Shown one piece after another: positions 31,354 through 42,235 of a stretch of DNA of 61,954 bases. Origin of the DNA: Stentor coeruleus (Eukaryota; Ciliophora; Heterotrichea; Heterotrichida; Stentoridae); contig MPUH01000358.1 of the NCBI GenBank assembly GCA_001970955.1, positions 1-61,954 of the forward strand, read 5' to 3'. Position 1 is the stretch's first letter. Every line of letters begins with the position of its first letter. Under the pieces are notes generated by a model. The model was not told the DNA's origin. It saw only the letters and a list, made by a program, of their open reading frames with translations, and ran no database searches. The position numbers and the translations under genes were made by a program.

Positions 31354-32836
31354 TAAAAACGTATTTATTTTAGTTGTATATGATGATTGTGTAGAAAAAT
31401 TTTTTAAAGGGAATTTGGGTTGGTTTTTGTGTGTGATAGGAAAATATGAATTTTTTTTTTAGATTGAAAGATCAGCTGGAAAACAAGCTTATGTGTGGGT
31501 TTTTATGAGTAGAAATAACACTTTTAACTTATAATTCAATTTTGAAACTATTTGATAGAATTATATTCAATTATTATTTATATGACTACATTTTGCTACT
31601 AATAGGCTCTAATTTCATATGTATAAAGTGATCTTTAAAAAAATCGTACATTATATCATGCTTTTACTATTTTTAAACGATCTTATAAAAAAAATTAATC
31701 ACCTTTATTATTAGCATAATAATTTGAATTTCATAAATTAATTTAATCTACACAATTTAAAATCCACCTAGTTTTTAATAGTATAATTCATTTAATAAAA
31801 GTCAAGACAATTCAAACAGCATAAGATCCAATTTTCTTATCTAAATAAATATCATTCCATATTAACATATTTCTGTTTTAAAAATACCCTTAAAAAATTG
31901 TAAATTTAACTATCATTAGAAACATATTTTTGTATTTTCATATCTCTCATCATCATAATAAATCAATATAAATAACTATATATGATTTTAACATAAAATC
32001 TAAATCTAATACAAAAATCTACCTGAAACATAAATAATTACAATACTTTTTATATTAAACAACACAATAATTTTAATTTTAAAATACTTTAGACCCTATG
32101 ACTTATTTTACAAGCATAATCCCTGCTTATCATATATCTTTTAATCGAAAAAAAAAATTATTTTGTAAATAAGTATTTATAAAACTTGATATCCTAAATA
32201 TAAACTAATAATTCTTATGATACTTATTATCTTAGTATTTTTCTGTTTTCATTAAGTTAACTATCTTGCTTTTGCATAGTAATTTTGACATTAAAACAAT
32301 AATGAAATATTCCTGTTTATATAATTTTAGTTTGATTATATAATAAAATGACTCTGAAATTTACAAAAACTAGAACTCGGAATAGGATAAAGAAAAAAGT
32401 TGGTTGTGATTAAAATAATCCTTGAAGATAATAGATTTAACCTTTATAAGATAAGATTTTTTCTTTATTTCTGATGTAGTAAATTATTATTTTTTATATA
32501 CTTAAAAATTACTTTTTGTTCTGTATTGGATTACTAAGGGTATATTGGGAAAATAACAGTATAGATTAAGTATTTACCCTAAGAATTTAGAAATTTTTTG
32601 TATAGTCTAACTAGTTGAAAGTAAAAAAAATACTCTTAAAAGTAAAAATAGGGTTAGAAAAAATGTTATAAATTCTTTCTAAACTACCCTTTCCCTACCT
32701 CTAGAATAGCTTATTCTATAAGATATCGTTAGTTTATATATTCAAAATCCTAAAGTTCCATGAAGTTCCATTTCTCAATCTAGAAAAAGATGGATTGAAT
32801 AGAAATTGTATTCTAAGGTTAAATATAATATATATC
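31354..32836. other. Spacer between kinase and first MGC mini-gene
   Basis: The first about 150 bases are G-rich on the + strand (3' side of the kinase). The remaining 1.3 kb is balanced, very AT-rich and without open frames, the start of the gene-poor island. Confidence 0.6.
32758..32798 (+). promoter_or_regulatory. Upstream block shared by MGC copies 1 and 3
   Basis: The run tgaagttccatttctcaatc followed by tagaaaaagatggattgaa lies 76 bases before the ATG of copy 1. Copy 3 has the same block with a few changes 74 bases before its ATG (37677-37717). It is a candidate shared promoter or 5' untranslated element; it may also only reflect recent duplication. Confidence 0.5.
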
Positions 32837-33052
32837 ATGGGCTGTATGGCATTTAAAACTTATAAAAAAAGTACATTTAAGGTCACTTTACACAAAGAAG
32901 CTAATTTTACTATAAAAAGAAAAAGAAATCAAGATGATTTGGCAACTATAGCTGATTGGGAAATAGTCAATTACTTAAAGGTTATTCGAGCTCCAATATT
33001 GATATTGGAAGAAAATCCTTTGTATATGAGAAGAAAAGTACTATTAACATAA
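32837..33052 (+). CDS. MGC mini-protein copy 1 (type A)
   Basis: Predicted acylated mini-protein of 71 aa. The start ATG at 32837 was chosen because it gives MGCMAFKTYKK; the frame is open upstream only to a TTG. Gly2 (myristoylation), Cys3 (palmitoylation) and Lys7 are shared by all five copies. A basic stretch (KRKRNQ) and a short helix (DLATIADWEIVNYLKVIR) lead to the conserved motif APILILEENPLYMRRK, then five residues to the stop. Close paralogue of copy 3 (DLAT...EIVNY.KVIRAPI.ILE.). There is no transmembrane segment or known domain. Function unknown; membrane attachment through lipids with an exposed C-terminal peptide is inferred. Confidence 0.8.
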   Translation: MGCMAFKTYKKSTFKVTLHKEANFTIKRKRNQDDLATIADWEIVNYLKVIRAPILILEENPLYMRRKVLLT

Positions 33053-34379
33053 AACAAATGAGTCTTTAAAATTAAACTAATTATAATAAGCTAAAATGGG
33101 AGAAAAAAGGTATCGTATCTTTTTTAGAGGTTATTGTGAGTCAAATTCATTTTGATATATGACAAAATTTGACATAAATTCTTATGAGGCTTTGAAAAGT
33201 TTAAGTAAATTTATATAAGAATAATTCTTAAAAAGCATTAGATAGGCAAAATTACATAATTTTTTTTGAAGATAAATATATGCTTTCATACTAAAAGGAG
33301 GAATTATATTATCTTTTATGTATATATTGATGATTAATTAAAGGTAGTAAAAATATTTCTATAGATAATCCTTGAAAAAGAATGAAATATTAAAACAGTT
33401 AAAGTGTTATGAGTTAAAATTAACATTAGATTTTTAAGATAGTTTTCAAAATTTAATGATGCTATTTTTATCAGATAATTAGGTTTTTTATCTTGTGAAA
33501 TATAATTTTTATAAGAAACTTTGACTGTAGTTTTTTAGTAACAAAAAAAAGCCTTGAATTTTTAATTTATATATTACAAAAAGGCACTTTTATGTGAAAA
33601 TCTGACTATATTTTGAGTTGTTGTTAATGAAAATTATACATCCTAGTTTTTTTAATGCAGTTAAACAAGCTAATTCAAAAACAAAAATATTAGAATGAAT
33701 ATAAAATAAATTCAAAAAATGTAACATTTAGTATAAAAGTTGTACAATCATCTATAAAAAAACAAATTATGATATATCTATATATATATACTATAATATA
33801 ACAATTTTGAGGATTGAAGAATCTTCTAATTGATATACTTTGTAATTAACGGCCATGGGTTAAAAATAATCATGCTTAGTTAACTAAGAATTTCCTTTAT
33901 CAAACATATTTCTGAGTATGATGAGCATAACTTTAAATTTTATGATAAAACATACTATATTTATACCAAGTATATATTTTTTTAAGCATGACGATATTCA
34001 TTATAAAAATATCACTTCGATTTTATATCCTAAAAAATCACAAATATAATTTTATTGATTCATTGAAACAAAAACTTTAAAAACTCTTACCAATATTTCT
34101 TTTTGAATTTAATATATTATAATCAAAGTATTAAACTAAAAACAACAAAAAAAGTTAGTTAAATTCACTTCAAGACAATCTTTTCGAGCATTTTATCTAA
34201 TATTCATTATATAATAATTTTTATTAGAAATGAAGATTACTTAAGGTAATATATAAAGCTTATAGACTATATTTAAATCTTTTAAGCATCTTATTATATA
34301 ATTATAAACCATAAAGTATAACAAAAATATTTTAGATGCAACCTATTCCAATTAAATCTGTATGTTATCATTCTTATTA

Positions 34380-34473
34380 TTTCTTTATATCATTTGAAGT
34401 TTTAAAGTATATATAGGAAAAGTTTATTTCTTTATATCATTTGAAGTTTTAAAGTATATATAGGAAAAGTTTA
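34380..34473 (+). repeat. Perfect 47-nt tandem duplication
   Basis: Two adjacent identical 47-base units (34380-34426 and 34427-34473), each starting tttctttatatcatttgaag. Identity is complete, so the duplication is recent or the unit is maintained. No coding meaning. Confidence 0.95.
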
Positions 34474-35108
34474 TTGAATTAATAAATATTTGCGATCTTT
34501 TAAAAGTTGAATAAAATCTAAGTTTTCAATTTTTACTCTAACTTTTACAACTATAAACATATAAAAAAATTCTAATGAAATACAGAATTTGTTCTAATAA
34601 AATAGCATAAATTACATAATTAAAGTCTTTTCTTTTGAGATAGTTTTTCTAATATAAAACTAGAAATATTATACGCTTAAACTATAATCTTGGCTTTATC
34701 TATTCAGATAAAGTATTTTATTACGAATATAAAGGCAAAAAAGCTTATTTTATGCAATTATTTCGAAAGCATCAAACTAATAAGATAAAAATTCTAAGTT
34801 TATTCTAAATACAAAACATTTTTTATTATTAGATATAAGACTAAAATTCATGCCTTAATGTTTTTTCTATACTCTTTATTTAGCTTAAAGACATAGATTA
34901 TTTTATCCAAGTTTAAAGTATAGTTATACAGTTTTATCATCATATTTCGATATTATCAAACAATTTATCTATTGTAAAATACAATATGTGTTGATTATAA
35001 TTATTTTTATCTATCTTTATACTAAAATATATACAAAATAAGTTGTATTTTTTAAACATAATTTTATTAGAGCTTTATAGCTGAGTTATAGTTTATTATA
35101 TATGGAAT

Positions 35109-35134
35109 TGTATAAAAAAAATGTAACCGGAGTA
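35109..35134 (+). promoter_or_regulatory. Element shared upstream of MGC copies 2 and 5 (first instance)
   Basis: The run tgtataaaaaaaatgtaacc followed by ggagta, about 650 bases before copy 2, matches 40369-40394 (atgtatacaaaaatgtaacc, gcagta), about 700 bases before copy 5. Both are followed by a diverged but related AT-rich stretch. It is most simply a relic of duplication; a regulatory role is possible. Confidence 0.4.
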
Positions 35135-35770
35135 CTTTTATGTATAAAAGTTTTTATCATGCCGTTATAGAATTCAATTGATCCACTAAGGGTAAATTGA
35201 TTAATCTTTACACAAAAGTTTTGTTATAGATTTTTAATATGTTTCAAGTCTTTGCTAAAAAAAATTTTGTCTAAAAATTTTTGTCTAAAATTTCTATAAG
35301 CAAATTTTGAGTTTAATGCTTAGAATATCATCAAGAAGGTTTTGTTTTACTTTTGGAAAGAAATACCAAGTTTTTTTACTTAAACTTAACATTTTGACAG
35401 GAATTTCTATATTGTCAGAAATTATAGTGCTAGCATATTTTAGGTTTGGAAGAATAAGATTTTATTTCAAGGAAAAATCAGAGACCTATATTGAAATATT
35501 TGTTTTCCAATAGAAGATATATTAGGTATTATAGTAGAATCGAATATATAATTAAAGATTTATAAGTTTTGCTATTAAAACTTGTTTTCCCAAGATATAG
35601 ACAATTATTTTATTGTACTGAATGCTATGCTAAGGATTTAAACTTTGATATTCAAGCAAAGAATCATATAAAAGCACTTATATGCCATAATATGCGTAAT
35701 ATCCTAAAAACAATGTTTAATTTATCTAATATATCGTATATTGTTGTACTTTAATTATAAATATAGTATT

Positions 35771-36040
35771 ATGGGCTGCGGTATGCATAAAGTAAAACGA
35801 GATAATCAAGACACAAATCAAAAATTGGTAGACTTGAATGTTTATAACATTTATCTACAACGGAAAATTATCCATGAAAAAATTGTCCATGAAAAAAAGA
35901 TTGAAGATAGATGCAAAATGCTTGAGAAAAAAGTTTTTCAGGCCCCGATTCTTAGTTTAAGTCAAAATTCCTTATATAAATCAAGACTCATGAGGAAATC
36001 TGAAATTCCTACCTATTCAACTATAGTCAGTAATCAGTAA
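35771..36040 (+). CDS. MGC mini-protein copy 2 (type B)
   Basis: Predicted acylated mini-protein of 89 aa, the longest of the set. It starts MGCGMHKVKRD (ATG at 35771; the open frame extends upstream only to a TTG). Gly2, Cys3 and Lys7 are conserved. A charged helix (YLQRKIIHEKIVHEKKIEDR) leads to EKKVFQAPILSLSQNSLYKSRL, the family motif, followed by a polar tail of about 18 residues (to SNQ) that other copies lack. Closest relative is copy 5, with which it shares Asn-Gln-[DE]-T, a QKLV/QKVV segment and the EKKVF[QK]AP junction. No known domain or membrane segment. Function unknown. Confidence 0.8.
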   Translation: MGCGMHKVKRDNQDTNQKLVDLNVYNIYLQRKIIHEKIVHEKKIEDRCKMLEKKVFQAPILSLSQNSLYKSRLMRKSEIPTYSTIVSNQ

Positions 36041-37754
36041 AAATACTTAATTAATCAAAACTACTTAAATAGGAAATTTTGTTATACATATTAATTACAC
36101 CTAAATCTAAAAAAAATGATTTCACTAAGTTTTTATACTTGTAATTTTAAAATTATGTTTTCAATTTGTTCTAGAATAAATCTCTATAGAGGGTATATAT
36201 AAAAAAGTTATATTTTTAAAAGCAAAAGGTCAAGATTTAAAAAGTCTGTTTTACTGCTAAGGAAAAAAGCTTAAAAAAGCAAGAATTTTATTCAAAAAAT
36301 AAAATATGTAGGATCTGCGGCTTTTTGAGTTTAACTAGGAATAATTTTCCTATACTTTTTTTTTTGGTTTAAGGAATATAATTTAAGAAAATAAAAAGCG
36401 CTGAAAAAGGGAATAAAATTTGTGTAGTAAAAGGACTGAAGTTTTTGCTTGTAAAATATAATAAAAGATTTAATTTGCCTTTCTAATTTTTAACTTATTT
36501 GATACGAACTACAGCTGAATTTTTTTAAAAAAGTTCATGAAATTGCATGAAATTATATTTAACTGATTCTGAAAACTCTATCTAATTAAGTTTGAATTTT
36601 TTATTATAATGAATAAATGATTCAAAAAAAAAAACATTTGATTTAAGCTTTAAATTTTTACTTTTTTTGATTGATTTCTTTTCTGCATCTAAGCAAATTT
36701 ATTTCATTCAAGCATTTTTTACTATCATATATAAATATAAATAAAATATACTTTGAATTAAACTACTCAAATTAAAACACAAATATAGGTCTAAAGTTAT
36801 TGAAAACAAAAATTTACAAGTTATAGTAATTAGAATAGTCTTTCGTTATTTACAATATATTTTCCCACTTAATCATTATCTTCCACCTAATTATCCAGCT
36901 TTCAATAGCATTTCCAACTAGATTTATAGTAAAAATTTTAAAAACTACATATAAAATCTTTTTTACCATACACAAAATAACAAAAATTTTACTCTAATAT
37001 CAAATAATAATCTTTAGCCATCATCTATTTCTGCCAATAACAAAATGAACATATATATCTCCCGATATCTAAACTAATATTTTTTAATAGTTTCAAAAAA
37101 TATTTTCCAAACAAATAAGTTACAAAATATTCACAGGCTTTTTAATAAAGCAAACTTTAAAAATGAACCAAAGTGGAAAAATATACTAGTAAATTACTAT
37201 AATATTTCTTGATTTATATGAGTTTATGATTATATAATAATAAACCTAAATATTCAAATTCTAGTTTAGAATTATGTATTTATAACTATAAATATCCAAC
37301 TTGTATTTTTAAACGAAACAATTTTTTAAAAATATTTCTCTTTAAAATAAGCAAAATGAGATAAACTATAAATCTGCTATATCATAATGTTTTAGTTATT
37401 GTTCTGAATTAGGTTTATAATGAAAATTTTGAATAAAAAAAGGATTTAGTGATCATATATTATTCCCAAGTATCAAATAATTTAGATTTTTTTATTATTT
37501 ATCATCATTTTGGTAAGCTTTCTTATACATAATATATGCTCTAATAGCGATAAAAGTGCATTTCGCTAAAAAAAAAAGATTACAAAAAATTGAAAAGCAT
37601 CCTCTTTGATTACCTTTCCTTTGTTTCTAAAGGGTATTTCTTAAAGAAAACATATTTTCTTATAAATCTTTAAGGTTCTTTGAAGTTCCATTTCTTGATC
37701 TAGAATAAAATGGATAGAAGAATAAGTAATCAAACGCCAAATATAATATAAATC
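36041..37754. other. AT-rich spacer between MGC copies 2 and 3
   Basis: About 1.7 kb, with no credible open frame and no strong strand bias. The last 80 bases carry the block shared with copy 1. Confidence 0.6.
37677..37717 (+). promoter_or_regulatory. Upstream block shared by MGC copies 1 and 3 (second instance)
   Basis: tgaagttccatttcttgatc followed by tagaataaaatggatagaa, 74 bases before the ATG of copy 3. It matches the block before copy 1 in sequence and distance. Both genes also share the start context aatataatataaatc or very similar before ATGGGCTGTAT. Confidence 0.5.
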
Positions 37755-37976
37755 ATGGGCTGTATTGTATCTAAGACGCACAAAAAAGGTGCATTAAAGA
37801 CTCATAAAGTTATAAAAGAATATAACTTATATAAAAACTCAATGAAAAGCCATGAAGATGATTTGGCTACATCAGCTAATAGAGAAATTGTTAATTATAT
37901 GAAAGTAATTAGAGCTCCAATAATGATATTGGAATCTAATCTTTTGTATATGAAGAGAAAATACCAACTATCTTGA
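37755..37976 (+). CDS. MGC mini-protein copy 3 (type A')
   Basis: Predicted acylated mini-protein of 73 aa starting MGCIVSKTHKK, the best match of the set to the N-myristoyltransferase consensus (Gly2, Ser6, Lys7), with Cys3 for palmitoylation. The middle (DLATSANREIVNYMKVIR) and the motif APIMILESNLLYMKRK closely match copy 1. The frame stops at TGA. It is the younger member of the A pair by similarity of both protein and upstream DNA. Function unknown. Confidence 0.82.
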   Translation: MGCIVSKTHKKGALKTHKVIKEYNLYKNSMKSHEDDLATSANREIVNYMKVIRAPIMILESNLLYMKRKYQLS

Positions 37977-39140
37977 GTTGAATATCATGGCAAATAATCT
38001 AAGTTTAATATTTTGTTAATGTTATAATGGTATAGTATGGAAATACTCCATTGTATTACAGATAGAAACTATTTAGGTAAAATACTTTATTGTGTGGCGT
38101 AATAATCTTAATTTATTTTTAGAAAGATTAGAATGATATACTTTTTATAGTAAGATTGGGGTGGAAATAAAATAATGCTGATGAAAATTGCTTAGGCTAA
38201 TAATTGTTGAATTGATAGAATTTTTGATTATAATTTAGGATAAAAAGCAGATTAATGATAAAAATTGTATTGCAGGATATTTAATAAACGATATTTTAAT
38301 TGGGGAATGGATATAGTGTATTAATTTAAATATTTCATTTTGAAAACTCACTTGGGAAAGTATTATTTTTAATATCAAGTTTATAAATTGGGATTAAATA
38401 ATGAAGTAATAATCGCTTATTGTAATGAAAAATAATTATATGTTTATTATTTAAAAATACTATAAATTATCTTTTGTAAGTATCATTTACATAATTTAGT
38501 ATATATCTCTTGTTAGAGGATTTTTCAAAGCATTTAATAATACACTTATATAAAAATTCCAAGAAACTATTAAAGGATATTCTATTTGACTCAAGGGAGG
38601 AAATAAAAACAAAAAAATTTAATATGTTTGTAAAATGAATATTACTATTTTATCATAGTTACTGAGATTATTATAAATATGCTCTTTTCAAAAAGTAAAA
38701 TTGATTTTTTTTTACCTATTCCGAGAAAAGATAAGATATGTTTCTTTTAATTTTGGAAATAATAAGATAATTCTTACAGCATTATTTCGACTTATTTTCG
38801 TTAGTTCCACCTGAATTTGATTAACATTTTTAGCATTTATTCATATCAGAACTTTATAATTTCGATTTTAATTCAAAAATGCTGAAAACCAATTGATAAC
38901 TAAGTGTTGCTTGCATAAATATACGGATGAAATTATCTAATTACATCAAAACTTATCATAAATTAAATATATAATCTTTACTATAACAATAAATGCCAAA
39001 TATTAAATATTTTGAAAGTAAATCTCTTCATTAAATATTTCCTTACCCAATGTTTTCAGATAAAATAAACCGATTTAGTATTTATAATAATTTACATTTA
39101 TTAGCTTTTAAAAATAGTTACTTTATTCAATTTATACATT
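37977..39140. other. AT-rich spacer between MGC copies 3 and 4
   Basis: About 1.2 kb with no open frame or repeat that could be supported. Confidence 0.55.
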
Positions 39141-39359
39141 ATGGGCTGTGGAACAGTAAAACAAACAGGGAAAAAAAAAGCCATACAAAGCAAAAATACA
39201 GAAGGGGGTTCTTCTGAACTTTTCCACAAAAGGAGACTTAATTTATATAAAGTAATAATTGAAAGAGAGCAGATCAAAATCCGTAATCTAAATCGTGTAC
39301 CAATTCTTGACCTAAAATCAAACTTATTGTATAGAAGCCGAATAGAAAAGATAAATTAA
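39141..39359 (+). CDS. MGC mini-protein copy 4 (type C)
   Basis: Predicted acylated mini-protein of 72 aa starting MGCGTVKQTGKKKA, with Gly2, Cys3 and Lys7 and a basic patch directly after. A helix (SELFHKRRLNLYKVIIEREQ) leads to the motif VPILDLKSNLLYRSRI, then only four residues (EKIN). It is the most diverged copy in the middle but keeps every fixed position of the two end motifs, which supports it as a real gene. The start is ATG with no upstream in-frame extension. Function unknown. Confidence 0.8.
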   Translation: MGCGTVKQTGKKKAIQSKNTEGGSSELFHKRRLNLYKVIIEREQIKIRNLNRVPILDLKSNLLYRSRIEKIN

Positions 39360-41080
39360 TCTTAATTAAGTGTTTCTATAATCTTAATCAAATAAATTAA
39401 TTCTTATTCATCCTTAGAATTCCCTTTTATAGTTAAGCATATATAACTATTAGTCTATGCAAAATTCTTTTTGAAAATTTGCTATATGTGTGTTTAAGAA
39501 AGTAAGGTTATACAAATATAAATAAGTATTACTATAAAACCAAGTCTTTATAAGAAAAAACTGTCTCAACTATAAAGAAAAGGAGCTTATAAAGGAGAAT
39601 TTACATAAAAGATAGATAGGGATTATATAAATAGCAAGAAAGTAGGTGTTTAGATGTTACAAGCTTCAATTAATGTATTCTATTTAAGGTTTTGGGAATT
39701 AAAAAATATTCTATTGCTATATTTAAACTATTATCCTATACTAAAAAATCAATTATCAAAGTATTCATTTTTTTTCTATACAACACTCTTATTTTAATTT
39801 CTTATATACCTTAATATTACTACCAAATCTAATATTTTTTAACAATTTTTTCATGTTATTTTATGGGTTGATTTCTAATTTTATAATACTATATTAGTGT
39901 TTCTAGCATCTACACTTAGATTATTAAAAAACATAATTTCTACAGTAAAACTTGATTACGGGGATGAACTTTTGAATAAAATTTTATCACAATTCATTCA
40001 CAAACAAAAAATATTGTGATTGCATATAAAAAATATAATCCTTTTACAACAAAAACCTTTTTTTTTTGCGTAAATTATAATTTTAAGTAAAACTTATTTA
40101 ACTTTGTCCTTTTCAGAGCCAATCCAAGATCTATTTTAAATTGATAATTTTTTATTAGTGATAGCATAACAAATTAATCTTTTTGATATAAGATCATAAA
40201 TTTAAAAAAAAAAATATTATAAGCTGTCAATATTTTTACCTTATCTGCAATATAATATTATATAAGTGATAAGTAGTTTAAATATTATAAGTATATGATA
40301 ATACTTTAGTAAAAAATTTAAAAAAGCTTTTAAGTTAAGACCAATTTTACTTATTTAAACAAGAAAATGTATACAAAAATGTAACCGCAGTATAAAATGA
40401 TAAACTTATCATAATTATGTTATGGCATAATAGATTAGCCTATAAAAGAATAGCTGATTTCAAAGCTATTAATATAAGTTTGATATTAATTTTAATATAG
40501 AATTTACTTCAAATACAAGCTTCATAATTTAGAAAATATTTTTTTGTTTTTGCTGATTATTTTTAGTTTTTACAAATTTTTTTGCTATCATTTTATTACG
40601 ACTAGAAAAAGAAACTCGATATTCAAAAGCTCATTGGATGCTATAAATTGATTAAAATAATGCTTAGGAGCAAAGGATTTTTCAAAGAAGCTTATAATTC
40701 TTCAGTGGTCTAAGATTAAATCAGAAAATATTTAATATTGAGTTCAAAGCTAAACAGAAAAGCGATTTTGTTAAAGAAAAAAATTCAAATGATCTTAGTT
40801 TATGATGAAAATACTCTAACTGAATTTGTAATAAATTATTTTATAATTATATCATAAATACCACTTGTAATTCTTATTCTTTCAAATTATCAATTTTGGT
40901 AACTCTATGTAAGAATATTTTCTGGTGCTTTAAAATATATCCAATGCGCTAAAACCGAAATATAGTTAAATAAGAAGATATTTGATATAAATACTATAAT
41001 TTATTTTAGGTAGTATTGAATATATGGCTGTTTGGCTAATTTGATTCCATTAAAAACCATGAATATATAATATTATTTAA
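39360..41080. other. AT-rich spacer between MGC copies 4 and 5
   Basis: About 1.7 kb with no credible gene. ATGGGTTGA at about 39863 resembles a mini-gene start but is followed at once by stops. Carries the element shared with copy 2 at 40369-40394. Confidence 0.55.
40369..40394 (+). promoter_or_regulatory. Element shared upstream of MGC copies 2 and 5 (second instance)
   Basis: atgtatacaaaaatgtaacc followed by gcagta; see the instance at 35109-35134. About 700 bases before the ATG of copy 5. Confidence 0.4.
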
Positions 41081-41335
41081 ATGGGTTGCGGCATACAAAG
41101 GAAGAAACATTATGAGAATCAAGAGACAGATCAAAAGGTTGTTGAAAATAATATAGAAGATATTTTCTTAAAGCGGAAAATGATCTATGATTCTATTGTT
41201 AATGAGAGAAAAAAAATAAATGAGAAAAAAGTTTTTAAGGCTCCAGTCCTTTGCTTGAAATCAAATGCTTTATATACATCGAGATTAGACAGGGTTTCAA
41301 AAAAAATTATGATAATAAAACTAAGTATTAAGTAA
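41081..41335 (+). CDS. MGC mini-protein copy 5 (type B')
   Basis: Predicted acylated mini-protein of 84 aa starting MGCGIQRKKHYE (Gly2, Cys3, Arg7). A charged helix (DIFLKRKMIYDSIVNERKK) leads to EKKVFKAPVLCLKSNALYTSRL, the family motif, and a basic/hydrophobic tail. It is closest to copy 2. The motif contains a Cys (VLCL) not seen in the others. No known domain or membrane segment. Function unknown. Confidence 0.8.
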   Translation: MGCGIQRKKHYENQETDQKVVENNIEDIFLKRKMIYDSIVNERKKINEKKVFKAPVLCLKSNALYTSRLDRVSKKIMIIKLSIK

Positions 41336-42235
41336 ATATAAAACTTTAAACAGAAATAATATTGTAATGGGAAATTTTCTGTAATGGAATTTGTTGTAAG
41401 AACAATTCTAAAATGGGTCGAAATTTCAATGAATATAAATATAAAGGTAGTTTTCTAATGATTTGATTTAACTAAGAGATTCTATCTCGATTTTATATTG
41501 TATTTGCAAGCACAGGGCTAAAATACAATATAAATTTTTTCAGAAGTTAGCCATAGAAAATCAGGAACTTTTAGACTAAGTCATCAAATTTATGCTTTTA
41601 TTTTTATAAAACTTCATATAAGCAAGCAACAATATGAATAGGAGTATATCTGGAGTAGAAAAAAAGCTAAAAGTACGAAAATAACGAATAATTTGTGAGC
41701 TTTTGACTTTTTTTCCTATTAGGAAGTGTAAGAGAATATAAAGCATATTATAGGTTTATTTTAATAAAAATTACTTGTAAATATATATTGTGTTTATAGA
41801 AAAGTAAGTTTATGTGCTTACAAATTATCACTTATAGATGATGTGCTTTTCATAAGTGATTTCAATAAGGGTTAAAATTCATTTTATAATGCGTATGCCA
41901 GCCATATTTGCTGAGTTACAAGGGAAAATTATACAAAAACTAAGATACGAAATAATCATTTCTTGGGAATAGGGAAATATAAATTTTTGTATGAGACTTA
42001 CCAAAAATAATTATGATTTTTATATTGAAGATGCATTGAAATATAATCTTCAAGCTTTTTCTTTTATAAAATTTAATTAGAGAGATCATTTAAAAATCTA
42101 TCTTCTAGCTATAAGAAGCTCACTTTATACAAATTATCTTCTTGAACTTTCGCCAAGATTTTCAAAAAAAAAATCTATCATATTGTTATCATTTTATATA
42201 TTTCATATCACACTTTACAGTTTTACATTAAGTTA
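41336..42235. other. Spacer at the right edge of the MGC island
   Basis: About 900 bases of AT-rich DNA with no credible gene. The final 130 bases are C-richer on the + strand, the 3' side of the minus-strand ankyrin gene. Confidence 0.55.

Larger units (their letters stand above)
33053..35770. other. Long AT-rich spacer between MGC copies 1 and 2
   Basis: About 2.7 kb without a credible gene. Open frames at 35307-35513 and 35569-35754 begin with TTG and show no conserved sequence. Holds a 47-nt tandem duplication (34380-34473) and, near 35109-35134, an element also found before copy 5. Confidence 0.6.

Noticed and set aside
33770..33800. TA-repeat tracts (also near 43905) as regulatory or origin elements
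   Set aside because: Such tracts are expected by chance in DNA this AT-rich and nothing else marks these sites.
35307..35754. Two open frames upstream of MGC copy 2
   Set aside because: Both start at TTG, have no shared motif with the MGC family and no counterpart before the related copy 5.
39861..39890. ATGGGTTGA as a sixth MGC gene start
   Set aside because: A stop follows at once and no C-terminal motif is found downstream.
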